From: Strigamia acuminata
Lineage: Eukaryota; Arthropoda; Chilopoda; Geophilomorpha; Linotaeniidae
Assembly (NCBI GenBank): GCA_949358305.1
Contig: OX442314.1
Span: 15,059,060 to 15,123,059, forward strand
Direction: 5' to 3'
Length of the DNA: 64,000 nt
How positions within the stretch are numbered: the stretch's first letter is position 1; every line of letters starts with the position of its first letter. The notes under the pieces are model-generated. The model did not search any database. It saw nothing but the letters and a program-made list of their open reading frames with translations, and was not told where the DNA came from. Positions 1 to 12,907 of the stretch are shown piece after piece. The translations under genes were made by a program, and so were the position numbers.

Positions 1-2052
1 ATTGCTTTGGCAATGAAAGAGATGAAAATTTATGTAAAGCCACCGAATCGGAAGTGGATTTTTACTTATTTATACAAACAAAACAACGAATAATTTAGCT
101 TTATTCTGCTGTAGAATCTAATTATCGTTGAGAAACCAAATAAGTTTCAGAAGTTCAATCGATATTTATTTTTATTATAATTAAATCCTTTGCTTATATT
201 GAACTTCTCAATTGCACAATGCAGTGAAACTGGATGAGAGGAACCGCCCCAGAGAAAAATTGGACATAAAATATAGCTACTCTCATGATGATTGGGGTAG
301 TATTTCTGACTTTTATCGAACGCTTCGAATACATACTCGACTAAGATGTAAAAAGGTTGCAATGGACGTTGGTGGAGTTTAATTAAAATAACCGAACGGC
401 CAATTTGTTTAATTGTATTACTATGATACATGATTGCAAGGTAATTTTTAAAATATGAATTCTGCGTGCGTTTAATGAGATAACATTAATCAGTGTATAT
501 ATTTTGGATTTGTGATCTGTAAATAAAAGCTAGAATAGGAGATTGATCAAAGTGTCATTTGGATGCGGTTGTCAAGTTTGTGAAAGCCGCAGCATTGATT
601 TAATAGGTCTGAAGTTTTTCATCCCCGAAAAAGATTGTTATTATAAGACAAGAAATGAAACAAATGATAGTATGAAAGGTTGAAAACTTCTGAAAATTGA
701 AATTCTGTGGTTTTTGAAACTCCTAAATGGCTTTTAAATTGATTTTCAAATGTAGTATTTTTATTTTTTAATTTAAAAGTAAATCCAGTGATAAGATCGC
801 ACTGGATTTATGTTTCAAAACTTTTTTTTAAAAAATATTTTTTTATAAAAAAATGAAATTAAAGAAAGGAAGTATAAATATATCCACATTCTAGTGATGT
901 TTCGCTGTATCATCTTTTCATTTTGGAGCCAAATCACTATTTCCACACACAAAAAAAAAAAAAAAAAAAAAAGAAGAAGAAGAAAAAAAAAAGAAATATT
1001 CAGCTCATAAGAGAAAACAAATCGACGTGGAATTCCAAATGAGAAATATTTTTCTTATTCTAAGAGTTCAACTCTGCTTTTTTGCACACATTTTAAGGAT
1101 AAGTGTAGTGCAAACTGCAAAGTTGAAAAGCAAAAAAACACAAAAAAATAAAAATAAATAAATAAATAAACAAATAAAAAACATAAAAACATAAAAAGCT
1201 CACTCGTTGGGGAGTCATTGGAAATTCAGAGAAAAACTCCTACAACATTGAATTGGTGTTATGGGGCTTGTGCGGTGCAAACAAAAGGCCACCAAGTGAG
1301 TTGTTATCAAGGGGACGGATCGAAGTTTTGCCGTCAACTACTCGGGGGTCGATTGGCAACGTGTGGTGTTTCCCGCGTCTTTAATAGGAAGCCAGTGCAA
1401 CGCCTAATTGGAGAGATCCTGGCCCAAGAAAGGCTGAGATGCCAACATGCTAGCCGCTGGACCGGAAATTGAGCGGCGGAACAGCGTCTCTGTTAAATGT
1501 GGAATTGTAATTCTTCTCTCTTTTCCAAAAGGAAGCCCCAGTGAGAGGAAAAAAAGAGAAAACTAAAAGAAGAAAGAGAGTGTAATAGACAAAAAAAAGT
1601 GGACTAAAGTGAAAAATGGCCGAGTAAAGCTCGAGGGACAGAAGACTGTCCCCGTGCTTTACGTTGAGAAAGGATTTACCTATAAGATTTAGGATTTAGT
1701 ATCTTAAGGGTGATGTTGTGTTCCATGCGTACTATCGAGGTTATTGTACAATAATCAGATTACAGAAAAATGTATACAGGTTTAATATTCCGAGAATGGC
1801 AATTAACACACACCTTGTTAATACTAAATATAAGTTCATTTTGTTTCCCTTTGAATACGCTCGAGAGATTTGAGGTCATTTAAGTGGCTCTCGTTTATAG
1901 CCGGTGCTGAGAAGCTTTAGGTCGTCGTGTTCATTTTGATGTTGAAAATCCTTTTCATTTGTATGAATTCTATTTGACCTGCAAGTCGTTTTCGTTGAAT
2001 TGCCCTCCCGTTGATCTCTTGCGGCTTGTTCATCTCATTGTCCAGTTGAGAC
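1..2052. other. Intergenic, no recognised gene
   Basis: I see no gene I can support here. The stretch is A/T-rich with homopolymer and simple runs (poly-A at 951-972; AAAT-type repeats near 1140-1180). A less AT-rich patch at about 1215-1500 carries an open frame of 84 codons, but it contains no ATG at all and has a GTGAGT donor-like site inside it, so it is not a credible intact coding sequence. It could be part of a noncoding exon or an internal exon of a gene starting outside the window. Confidence 0.5.
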
Positions 2053-2160
2053 CCTTTTCTCTCTTTCTCTTTCTCTTTCTCTTTCCCTTCTCTGTCTCTT
2101 CACTCGCTCATCCTCTCTTGATCACTATAAAAGTCGCTCAGTTTCAGCGGGAGGGCGCCA
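2053..2160 (+). promoter_or_regulatory. CT-rich, TATA-containing promoter-like block
   Basis: A pyrimidine tract of repeated CTCTTT units (about 2053-2117, GAGA-like on the other strand) is followed by a perfect TATAAAAG at 2126-2133. The expected transcription start would be about 2155-2160. A short ORF with an ATG at 2278 follows. The arrangement of CT/GAGA tract, TATA box and short leader is that of a regulated arthropod RNA polymerase II promoter. Function is inferred from motifs only. Confidence 0.45.
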
Positions 2161-2277
2161 ACGCTAGCAGGACCTTTGCCATTGCCATCAGCACCCGTTA
2201 ATTCAAAAGCAGCGGCTCAAGTCGCAAGAGTCTTTTGCGCACATCACATAGAAACCCACACGAAAGCATCGTTGAAA

Positions 2278-2409
2278 ATGAAAGCGTCGCCTTCGCCTTT
2301 TCACTGCTTGGCTTTCCTTCCTAACAAAAAGAAGAGACTTATCAACCCATATATCACCGACGACGCTGCTGCCAGAATGGAGCTGAGGGACTTGGAAAAG
2401 GTCGTGTGA
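2278..2409 (+). CDS. Candidate 43-aa protein or first exon, unrecognised
   Basis: A 43-codon ORF starts at the first ATG downstream of the TATA-containing promoter block, about 120 nt after the predicted transcription start, in the context GAAAATGA. The peptide has a basic run NKKKR followed by a segment INPYITDDAAARMELRDLEK that is acidic/amphipathic and looks more like real protein than random translation. I do not recognise a family. It may be a short secretory-free peptide, an upstream ORF, or the first exon of a transcript continuing downstream; no good GT donor is visible near its end (the only candidate is GTCGTG directly before the stop). Confidence 0.3.
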   Translation: MKASPSPFHCLAFLPNKKKRLINPYITDDAAARMELRDLEKVV

Positions 2410-5400
2410 AAAGACACGTAAAAAATGTTTAATCATTGGGTTAAAGTGTAAAATTAGCCATGCTTTTCAACCGTTTCGCGAAATCCTGCGCGCAGTTTAA
2501 CCACCTGCACTTGTTAATTTGTTTCCTTTTTTTTTCTTTTCAATTTATTATGGCGAATAAGCTAGGCGGGTTTAGCAACCAGCTGCTCTCTTTGCCGCCC
2601 TTTTCTGCCCTTAATCGTGGTTTATGGCAACAAGAAAAGATTAATTGTTTCATTCCAGGGGTGGCACGAGCCTGCGGTCACCGTGCGTCCATTCGTCTTT
2701 ACGCGTGTCTCCTTTTTTTTACTTTCTTTTTTCATTTCATTTCTTCATCAAATAGTCAAGTGAAAACTAGAGACGTTTGCTGCTTTGAGGCTATCAACAA
2801 ACCACGCTCTGCTCAACTAACTTCTATTTTGACTCGCTTTTTATGCTGCAGTATGACGGGTGTGTGCAACTGCATTTCATTTCTTTGGCAACCTTATTTC
2901 TTTCTCGAGTAACAAACATTTGCTTTGAAAACTAATGGCGTTATTTTTATTCCTTACAAGCTCAGAAATGTTAACATGTAAATGAAAGTTTTTGTTTATA
3001 AGTCCAATTTATTCAATTCTTAAAAGTGTTGAATTTTTATACTTATTTAGTTTTCTAAGGTTGCTGTGCATTTGTTGTTCATTAAACACGCGTGTTCTTC
3101 TCCAGAAATTTGTCGTCTTCAAAAAGTGCTTTTTGTTTATTACTTTCTTCAAAGTTGGAGATTGTACACACACTTGTAATGCGGACAGAGTTGAAAATTA
3201 AGACTCCAATAATCTTGAGTTGCCTTTTTACTCCTCCCATTCAATGGCAGGTTTGTTTGCTCTGTTGGGATTGGGAATGACCCGAGGCCTGAAATCGATC
3301 TTCTTTTAGTCTCCATTAAATCGGTTGAGGAGGTCGAATTCACTCAACTTGTTCTGATTGGATAAGTTAATATAATTCTCATATAGTGCTGTGTAATAAT
3401 GCTTACCGTATTCTCTTTATATGCTTTCTGTTGAGCTATACAAGATTTAATTAAACGCATAAACTGACGCTTATTCATTCTTACTATACATATATAGGCG
3501 TATTAATAACTTCAAATTATGAATACCGTGTCTAATCTAATTAAATAATAAATGTTTAGTCCTAAATGCTTGACAAGATGTAGATCCCTAATCAAGTGTG
3601 ACAGTATATCTCGCACAAGACACTTTTAGGGTTATAAATAACTTTTCTAATTACACTTAACGCATTTCAATCTGAAAATTATTGCGTGTTTGTGGCGATA
3701 AAATGAAGCTTATAAAAAAAGCAGTGCAATAATTTATTTCTTGTATGTAAATATTTTAAAATGTGGTATTAAAAACAGTCTCAATATTTGTAAAACTCAG
3801 AGTGCTAAGTTTTCTTGGATCGGCACACTCCCCGTTTACATAAAATTCTCACGATTGACTAGCCATTGCTCACGCTGCAGTCGTCGCTACGTGCATTTAT
3901 TGATTCAATCAGCGAACTGATGTAGAAGGTTCAATGAACAGAATTTTTTTTCCTACGTTATCATCCATTTGAGCCTAGTGAGTCGAGTTGGCGGGCGCCC
4001 GTAGAGCAAGCAGACATGTTATGCTCGGTACTGTACTCATCTTTTTCCAATCGACTAATGAGGGTTTTGTTGAACGAGGACGCTAAAGCAAATAACGATT
4101 GGACTGCCATTATTCCTATGAGTAATAATTTCTTTCCTCTCGATCGACTGAATTATAGAGAACGAAAAAGTCGATTGACAGTTTCCCTATCATTTGGACA
4201 GTTATAATTGCCATTAAAACAGAATTGCAGCTCTTGACGCATAAATTGTTTTATGATGTGTGCATATATACTACTGCTGAGACTATACAGACTACATGGT
4301 GGGTTTAGTTTAGTCCTTACTCCTTTCCACACGGGTCACTGATGGAATATATATTGTCTTTTTTCCCTGAGACAATTAAGAGGCTGTGGTAATATTAGTG
4401 AACACGAGAGAGGTGTTAGAGACGAAGAAAGAGAGAGAGAGTCCTTTCGCATTAGTGAAAGGGATTAAAGCAGAAAGCTCAATATGATTAATGCACTTGG
4501 GACCTAGTAATAAAGTAATAAAGTGATCGGGGAACTTGGGTTGAGATTAATTTGTTTACCACTTTCCCAGGCCAAAGTCGTTATACATGCTGCGCATGCG
4601 ATACTATCCAATTTATTACTGACGCATACTTATGTATATTACAGGAGACAGATTACCGGTTGAGAAATAGTATATTGTATCTATGTTCTATAAATATGAA
4701 ATATAAATATTCGGATAGTGTTTAGAACAAAAGAAAGTTATTACAAAGCACTTGCAGGTATGAAACAAATCGACTAGGGTTTGGCGAAGGGCGGAAAGGT
4801 GAATGGATTCGAATACATTTCACAACTGTCAGGTTTTTGGACATTTTTATAAGACGTATGGTTAGACCTGAATTAATGGAAGTTCACAAACTAGATTGGG
4901 TATAGGGTATAGGGTCTTTTTTCCCCTAGTGGGTCACGGTTGGGGGAAATATGAGGGATGTCAGGTAAAGCTGCGTCGAGGATGAAAAAGTTGCACTGAC
5001 TCAATCTCATTCGATAGCTGCAGTACTTTTCATTTTTCTAACTTTTTATATTCTTCGTTGGAGTGTTTGGACAAGTGGCTGCCATCGATTAGAAAGATAA
5101 GATGGGGCAAAATGATCACATGCAGAAAAGAGATAAAAATTTGCAAGAGGCATTTTTATTTGACAAAAGAATATATATACGCTCGTATAGCCTATATATA
5201 TATCGAATTTTTTCGGCGATACAAACGTTAAAAGCTCTTATCATTGACGGTACGGTGTATTGACCGAGTTGGATTCGGAACTAAACTTATCAGAACTCAC
5301 GTCTCGAGCTCCTTAAGTCAATATGAATTTTGATGAATATATATATTTATATTAAAAAGAAAAGATTTTTTAGATTTTTTTCTTACCAAAACAAATAAAT

Positions 5401-7436
5401 TTTCTCAATTAACGTAAATTAAGATTTATGTTTAAATTGAAAACACTGTAATTGCATTAGATTTTTTAACTTTTGTTTTATTATTTGTATTTTTTGCTCA
5501 TTATAGAAATTTAAAAACTGGTGTGTTTATTTTCGTGTGTGTATAAACACCATAAGTAAGTTGGGTTTTCACTCTTTGTACCTAATTACTGTAAATTCGC
5601 TTTTAGGACTATATCTTTTAATTAAAACAGGCAATGAAGTAGGATAAAAGTCAAGCTGATTGTGTTACACGAGCTGTTTTTCTATTTTTCACCAATTGAA
5701 GTGCATCTCGTAAATATTTGCTCAACAACATTTGAACAGCGTAGAACTTCATCAAAGTCAAAAGGCAAAGAAAATAGTAAATTGGTGTCTGATTAAATTC
5801 ATTAATTTTAATTACAGGCCCTTGCGGATGGCTGAAGGCCAATGAACCTTTGTAGATTCGGTAGATGGAGCTGTCGACATTCGTCAATGCATGTACAGTA
5901 ATCTAAATCTCAGCCCCGGTTCAGAACAACATTTTTAATTCCATTCATATGCATGGAAGGAGAAGAGGCATCGCGGATGCTTTTTAATATCCGTCTCCGT
6001 TTAGTAATAACGTGTGAGAGCGCTGAGATTTTTCTACCGTTTCTGATGCCGTTATGGTCCTTATATACAATGCGAGTCTTCTGTGGGGAAATTAAAAAGA
6101 CGGGAAGATGAATTTTGATGAGTAAGAAATTTCCTTTTTAATTTTATCTAATATCTTGAGTTCTCTCAAGAAATTATTTCGAAAATTAAAATAAAGTTTG
6201 GAAAAGAAATAAATACTTCAATTGGAAAACGAAATTAATATTTTTGAAAAAGAAATGCAATTTATTAAATTTTTTTTTTTTTTAGAAAAAATAAAAGTTA
6301 GGTCGTTGGTGAAAAATGATATGTTTTTCTTGTTATTCTTTTCTTTTTTTTAAAAAAAGCTTGGTTTAATTTTCTGCCGGTTTAATATTTTTTTTTTTGA
6401 GATTCTTTTCTTTCTTCTTTTGTGTTATGGATGTTTGTCGTTGTACACGGCACAAAAGAAAATATTTGATGTTTTTGCTATTCATTCATTTTATTGTGAC
6501 CATTAGAGAAAATTAAAGAACTAATGTTCTGCGATACCGCCTGAATAACTAATAATAAGGTGACTTATGACGGGAGAACACCAACAGCGGTGCTTGACTG
6601 CGACATTGGTAATTTATCATGGAAGAAAAAAATTCTACCAATACGTCACATTAGTGACATAAGACGGATTGTTTCGAATTACAATTTGGTTTTGTGTTAT
6701 TTGAAGGTCCTAATTATATTGCAGTTAGTAATTAACCATTTTAAAAAAATTAAAAAAAAAAAACAGCAAAAAAAACAGCAAAAATTGATTAATCAACTGC
6801 AAAGCTAACAAAAAGAGCTCAAAAAATTTTCACGCAATTTGTCAATAAAAATTAGTTTTTTTTGGGCATTATATAACTTTAAAAAAAGAGTTATTAGCAA
6901 AAATGTAGATTAGCACAAATTAAAAAGGACTTTTTAATATTTGATATAATGATATAACGTGAACTGATTGATGACCGGCATTAATCAATGCTGGTATTCG
7001 TTTTGTAAATAAAGTGCCAGGGAGATGAGATCAGGGACTTGTGAAAATGAGCTTTAAAGTATTTAAATTGCTTGTCAACAGATGTCGCATTAAACCAAAT
7101 CTTTCATTTTATCTTGGTCTGATCGAGGGGGCTGATTTCAGAGAATGAGAGGAATAAGGGTCCTTAGAGTCAGCCCTGAGCTCTAGATTGCATTTAACAA
7201 ATGTTCCGGTAATTAAACTGATACTTTAGATGTACAATAGTTTTTAAATGAATCATTTCATACTTTTTATTAAAATTGAAAAAAAATTGCACGATTTGAA
7301 TTTGTTTCATTTTAAACTGGCGCGTCATTAGAAACGACGCTAGTGTACTCTAGTGAATATGAATCATACTAATTCAAATTAACTTTATACCGCCACGCTC
7401 TGCAGCGCTGTAGTTGCTCCTTTTTGTAAACACAAC
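2410..7436. other. 5-kb intergenic region, no supported gene
   Basis: AT-rich sequence without an exon chain I can support on either strand. A 63-codon ORF begins with an ATG at 4016, but it has no recognisable similarity and no promoter or splice context. A palindromic TGCGCATGCG (NRF-1-like) lies near 4588. The region probably holds regulatory sequence for NRDE2 or for a gene outside the left edge. The last 60 bases before 7437 contain the likely NRDE2 promoter, but no TATA box. Confidence 0.5.
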
Positions 7437-10400
7437 ATGGCCGAAACCGAGAATTCACCTCGTCCATCTACCAGCAAATATACTGATTACGATTATTTTG
7501 ATGAAACAAACAAGCAAGCAGCAATTCCACTTAAATATGAGCCGTTGTTTCCTTCCAGTAAAAACACAACCCGTGAGTCTAATTGGTATTTTTAAACAAA
7601 ACTGTTTGACTTATCAATATTTCTAGCTTTGAATACCGGTAATGATAACCAAGACGACATCAACGGGTCAACATTTCCAGCTGCGTACAGTAGCGAAAAT
7701 ACAAAAAGTAATAACAGGGATTCTCATTCACTGTTTCCAGCAGCTAGTAGTCATGATAGCGCGAACGATAGTAAAGGTAATACATTTAAATGACTTGATT
7801 TATTGGATTTCTTATAATTTATACTTTTACAGCTGCCGCGACTTACAATTGGTTAAATTTTTCAAGCATTACTACTGATGACCTATTTGCTGGATTGTGA
7901 GTGACATCTTAGGAAGTTAACGTTTGCTGAAATAAAATTTTACATTTATTTTTTAATTTTAAGGAAGGACATACAACACGAAAAGGAAGTGGTTAAGGAT
8001 GAAAAACCAACGGTACGACGAACTGTACCACGAGATAAAGAAGAAGAGAAAGTTCAAGCGTCCAAAAGTCATAAAAAGAAGCGTAAACGTTCACCGTCGC
8101 CAGATTTGAAACGACAGCAACTGGAAAAGTGATTATTTATGTTTACATTTTCTTCGATTGGCATTTATTAATTTTGTTTGTTTTTAAAATGCAGCGATTT
8201 AATAAGTCAGAACTCGAAGAAGGTTTTCATCGAAGATGTTGGTTTAATGCCCGGACACGCGTTTCGAGTTGATAGAAAGGCCGAACAAACCAATTTGGCT
8301 TTCAGTTGCTTTAATCCCGTTCAGAGTGCTAAATGTTTAAAGGAAATGAAATTCAGACCGCCGATAGGTTTAACTCCAACTGCAGAAAATGAGTGGTTGA
8401 AGGGCCAACGAGGCAAAAAGAAAAGACCCGACAGAAATGCGCATCGGTATTGTTCCCGACAAAATGTTGCCATTGTACAGAATGAAGAAGGGATTTTAGA
8501 CATGTCTAAAGATCGACTGAAAATTTGTAAAGAAAAATTTCAAAATCAATCCACCGTGTCCGAAGATTTTATACCAACAACGTGTTTATCGATACGGGAA
8601 AAAAGTAGAAAGGAAAAGGATAATGGAAGCGACAGCGAGGAAGAAGATTTGAAAGAAACAACGTCGAAATTCATCACTAGGAAAACCTGTGAATACAATC
8701 AATACTTGCGAGAAAATCCCAAGGACGAAGACAAGTGGATGGAGTTTATTAAGTTTCAAGATAATGCAATTGAAGTGACGTTTCAAGATGAAAAAAATAG
8801 AAAAGTAAGCGAACGAGCTATTTTTGAACGCAAAATATCCGTGTTGGACAAAGCGATTGAAACCAATCCCACATCGATTAAGTTAGTGATAGCCAAAATG
8901 AAACTGTGCGAACATTATTGGGAATCAGCTGAGCTAAAAAGAGAATGGCACAAAATTCTATTTACACACCCCAATAGTATTTTAGTGTGGGATAATTATC
9001 TTTTGTATTTGCAAAGTCATTTTTCCACCTTCAGCTTCTCGGCGGTTGTGAAAGGTTATGCGAAATGCTTTTCAAAATTGAACAGTCTTCTCGAGGGCAC
9101 TTTTATTTCTCATAATCCACCGCCTGATCTTGCGGGTCACATGCTACGTAAGTATTTATTACTTTCTTGACCAACAAAATGCATCGTTTAATTTAATATT
9201 CATTTAATTTATTTAAAAATAGGAATTCTGCTAAAGTTTTGTCAATTTCTTCGCCAAGTTGGACACCGGGAAAAGGCACTCGCGTGTTTTCAAGCCATAA
9301 TGGAATTCAATTTTTTTACTCCTGCATCGCTCAATTTGAACATGAATCTAAACGATTGGTTAGCATTTTTTGAACCATTTTGGGACAGCAGTGTACCTCG
9401 TTTCGGTGAAGAAAACGCACCTGGCTGGGCCACATTTATGGCGAATAAGATGCTACCGGATGGAAATACTGAAATAAATGCGGATAACGAATTGGAAGAA
9501 GATAAAATCGTTCAACTGCAACTCGCACGTGAGGAAACGTGGTGTCGATTAGAGAAAATACGGGAAGAACGTCACTGGTTGCCGTGGAAACCGAATACCA
9601 TACAGAGCGAAGATGATTGCGAAGATCCCGATCGGATGGTGCTCGTTGACGATGTCTCGTCATTCTTGTTTCGTTTGAAAACTGCCGAGTTGAAATTTCG
9701 TTTAGCCAAAACGTTTTTTATTTTTCTAGGAGTGGGATTCGAACCACATTTTCTCACTTCCTGTCGGGCGTTAGATTGCCACCCACCGTCAGTCGTGGAA
9801 TGTCCTTCATCGTGGTCGAATTATCGAAAGTGTTTCGAATACAAATACGAGAAAAAATCGTCGTTTCCCAACTTAGTGGACGAAGTCACACCGTTCGTTT
9901 TAAATTGTCCGTTTGCTAATTTTGTCGACCGGGTGATTGAAAAATGTGTTTGTTTATTCGACGAGCCACACAGGACTGAAATTGAGGTTCAATGGCTACA
10001 AATGAAACGAATTCATTTGCAAAATGCGAAACTTTCTAATGTCAAGGATTACAAAAAGGTGTTGAAAGAAACGCGAAAGTTTTTCAAGTCGTTGTTGAAA
10101 GAGGAATCAAACAGAAACAAATTAGCCTTGTGGTTGCAGTTTGTGCAACTGGAATTTGAAAACGGACATTTGGATGAGGCTACGAAAATGATCGACATGA
10201 TTGTTGCGTCTCAACAGAAAAACGTGTTGGAGTCGAACGACTCGTTGCTCTGCGCATTTTATAAATTGTACTCGGAAATTGAATTGACTCGAAACAGCAA
10301 CACGTGCTTGAACATTCTGATTTCTTTGGCGACTGGAGACAAAATTAATTCCGCGATTCAAAATAAGTCGACGGTTACGTTGAAAGTCAAAAGTTTATTC

Positions 10401-11481
10401 CAACGCAGTGTTAATATTGTGAACGAAAACTACAAGAAAGAAGTTGAAGATTGTCAGCGTGTTTGGATAAACGGTTCTTCTTTTAGAAAGAGTTTTTTAG
10501 TCGAGTGGGTGCCTTGTTGCACTATGTTTTATTATTTAAATTCAGGTTTACAAGCGGCAGTGTTATTGTACGAAGGATTTATAGATAAATTAACAAATTT
10601 GCTAGAAACACAAGTGGATGTAAATAGAATGTTTGTGAAATTAGACTTGGAACAGTTGTATTTCTCCTACATCGGTTTATTATTGCATCATGTGAATACG
10701 ACGACGGTGTCGTTGAAGATAATGAGAACTGTAGTGGATAGGGCACTTTTACTTTACCCGCAAAATATACATTTTCTTCAACTTTTAACGGATGTGGAAT
10801 CCCGGTCACATATTTCTGGACGGCTAAGAAGACATTTTAATAAGTCTATGAAACTTAATTGCCATCCAGTGGTTTGTTTTTATGCTGTTGCGGCGGAAAT
10901 TAGCCGATTGCAGGCTTTAAACACGTCTGAAACGGCGTTTATGAACGAAGGTAAGCTTGAAATTTAATTGCCTGCAATTCATGATTTAATTTTTCGTTGT
11001 TTGTTAATTTTTTTTTAGGAAATTTTGATTTTGGCAGTGGGATTTTGCAAAAAATTCGCTCGTATTTTGAACGAGCGCTGGAATGTGATGAGTGCCAACA
11101 CTGTCCATTGCTTTGGCGAATGTATTTGAAGTTTGAGGTGAGTAAAATTTATTTTGTTTGTTTTTCTAATCAATACATGACTTTTTAAAAACGATTTAGA
11201 TAGAAAATGATAACGAAAAACAGTCGAAAGCAGTTTTCTATCGAGCTCTACAACAGTGTGTTTGGAACAAGGTAAACATCATGCAAAATATGAACTAACA
11301 TCCGCTAATACGTAAACTTTTTACGTAGAAAATATATTTGGACGCAACTCGGATTCCAGATAGTCTTCAGGAAATTTTAGACATCATGACAGAAAAAGAA
11401 ATTCGTGTCAGAATTCCAATTGAAGAAGTCGATTTACTAATTAAAGCTGCATCGCAACAACAAGAACTTCTAATACAGTAA
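7437..11481 (+). CDS. NRDE2: NRDE2, nuclear RNAi/RNA-surveillance factor
   Basis: Nine exons: 7437-7572, 7627-7776, 7833-7896, 7964-8128, 8195-9147, 9223-10950, 11019-11137, 11200-11271, 11329-11481. All phases close, giving 1179 aa, close to the human length (about 1160). The N-terminal third is polar with a nuclear-localisation run KKKRKRSPSPD in exon 4. The family core begins about residue 335 with YLRENPKDEDKWMEFIKFQD, the NRDE-2 signature of a HAT-like repeat, followed by helical repeats to the C-terminus. Known biology: NRDE2 binds the helicase MTR4/MTREX in the nucleus and restrains exosome targeting; in nematodes it acts in nuclear RNAi. The start ATG follows a leader without other ATGs and is in frame with the second exon. 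A polyadenylation signal AATAAA lies at 11573-11578. The next gene downstream is unrelated. Confidence 0.93.
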
Positions 11482-12193
11482 CAAGTAAACAAAACAAAAA
11501 GTTGAAATATAATTCCTAGAAATTTATGTCTTATCAAAAATTTTTAATATTAAAAATTTTACAAATGTTTGAAATAAAAGACAAACACCTCGTATACAGT
11601 ACAAGTTTTTTCTTTTTTTCAACTGTTACAGTTGGTTAGGTCTTTTATTTATTAGCTTTGTTTGGCTCCATTGAAAAATGTCAGTGATCTTTCACCAATC
11701 TACATCACGCACAAGCGGCACAGCACACATCCAATTCCAAACCTTAAAATAATCTGTGTGACGAGAAAGGAATGCTAAGCATGCGTGTGTTGTCGTCTCT
11801 AGATCAGTAGGAGGAAAAACATACTTAAGTACTTAATCCGATTTTGTCACCTTATTGCAATGCAGGAAAAAAAACATTTTTGAACATTTTCTCTGTTTTT
11901 TAACTAACAAACAAACAAAAAAAGCATCCAAATAAACGAATCTGAGACTTGATAGCGTACCGTATTTAGAGATTTAAACTTATTTATGGGTTCAAATCTT
12001 TCATTTGTACCATGTATGGTTTAACCACAAAAACGGATTACAGATTACAAAAATAATACACTAGCCACAAGGGGCAGCTTGAAGTTTATGGCCAATAAGC
12101 TCATTGTTTTGACCTTTGAAAGAAATACTTTTTCAAAGGACTAGAGAAGCCATCGAATTGCTAATGGTTCCAGTGAAGACAGCTAGGTACAGC
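11482..12193. other. NRDE2 3' end and intergenic sequence
   Basis: The first 100 bases are the NRDE2 3' UTR with AATAAA at 11573-11578. The rest is AT-rich intergenic sequence with no coding signal. Just before the foldback element is a 10-bp direct duplication, AGCTAGGTAC twice at 12181-12200, which overlaps its left end. Confidence 0.5.
11573..11578 (+). terminator. NRDE2: NRDE2 polyadenylation signal
   Basis: Canonical AATAAA 92 bases after the NRDE2 stop codon, the first in the 3' flank. Confidence 0.7.
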
Positions 12194-12730
12194 TAGGTAC
12201 ATTCCAAAATGCCGTTTTAGGCGTTTCCTGCCCGTTTCGTTTGTCAGTCATTTTAGACCTGTTTAGGAATGGTCGAACGAAAACCTTTTTTGCCTTCGTT
12301 TTAGTAATTTTGTTTTATGAAAGGCAAAAATTTTCCCGTTCCATATAAGCTTGTTCACGCGTGTTTTTTTTTGGTGGTGTTCTAAACAAAATAATTAAAT
12401 TAAACATTTTATTACCTCAGTAACATCAATTTTTGAAATTTTTATCTGCTTACAGAGTCAATTTACCGGTATAAAATATTCGAAGTTTGACTAGAAACAG
12501 CCGGTTAAAATCCATGCATCGTCAATTTTTTTGTTTGGAATGCAACCAAAAAACACACGTGTGAAAAAAAGGAAGCTTATACGTAACAGGAAAATAGTTG
12601 CCTTTCATAAAACGAAATTACTAAAACGAGGGCAAAAAAATTTTCGTTTGGCCATTCCTAAACAGGTCTAAAATGACTGCAAAACGAAACGGACAGGAAA
12701 CGCCTACCATGGCGTTTTGAAATGTACCTA
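12194..12730. mobile_element. Foldback/MITE-like element with long inverted repeats
   Basis: The sequence from 12194 is repeated in inverted orientation ending at 12730. The ends read TAGGTACATT and, on the other side, AATGTACCTA. Matching continues inward for about 180 bases per arm: for example GGCGTTTCCTG, TCATTTTAGACCTGTTTAGG, CGTTTTAGTAATTT and TTTTATGAAAGGCAA occur in the left arm and, reverse-complemented, in the right arm, with scattered mismatches. The central 150 bases are unique and AT-rich. No transposase is encoded, so this is a non-autonomous element. If the outer TA pairs are target duplications, a Tc1/mariner-type origin fits, but this is inference. It lies about 180 bp upstream of the first GH16 gene. 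Confidence 0.8.
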
Positions 12731-12803
12731 CTGAAAGCAAAATTTTTTATTTTAAATCATGTTGTATTAGGCAGTTACTGGTTATTATATTTTTAATCGA
12801 AGC

Positions 12804-12819
12804 AAAACAGCTGTTAATA
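12804..12819 (+). promoter_or_regulatory. Shared E-box motif upstream of GH16 gene 1
   Basis: AAAACAGCTGTTAATA lies 89 bases before the start codon of the first GH16 gene. The identical 16-mer occurs at 14176-14191, 69 bases before the second gene's start. It contains the palindromic E-box CAGCTG. Since the surrounding sequence is more diverged, this may be a retained cis element, or just part of the duplicated unit. Confidence 0.4.
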
Positions 12820-12907
12820 CACATCGTTTCGTATAAAGATACCTTGTATTGCAAGTGTAAAAAGTAGTTACCTAGTACTTAAAAATTGAATAGACTGAGA
12901 AAGAAAC

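Noticed and set aside
1218-1472. 84-codon open frame
   Set aside because: Contains no ATG and no recognisable motif; a GTGAGT donor-like site lies inside it.
9735-9765. Antisense tRNA-like TpsiC arm (GTGGTTCGAATCCC on the minus strand) in NRDE2 exon 6
   Set aside because: No matching D-arm, anticodon stem or acceptor stem can be paired in the adjacent minus-strand sequence; the bases are part of a continuous coding exon.
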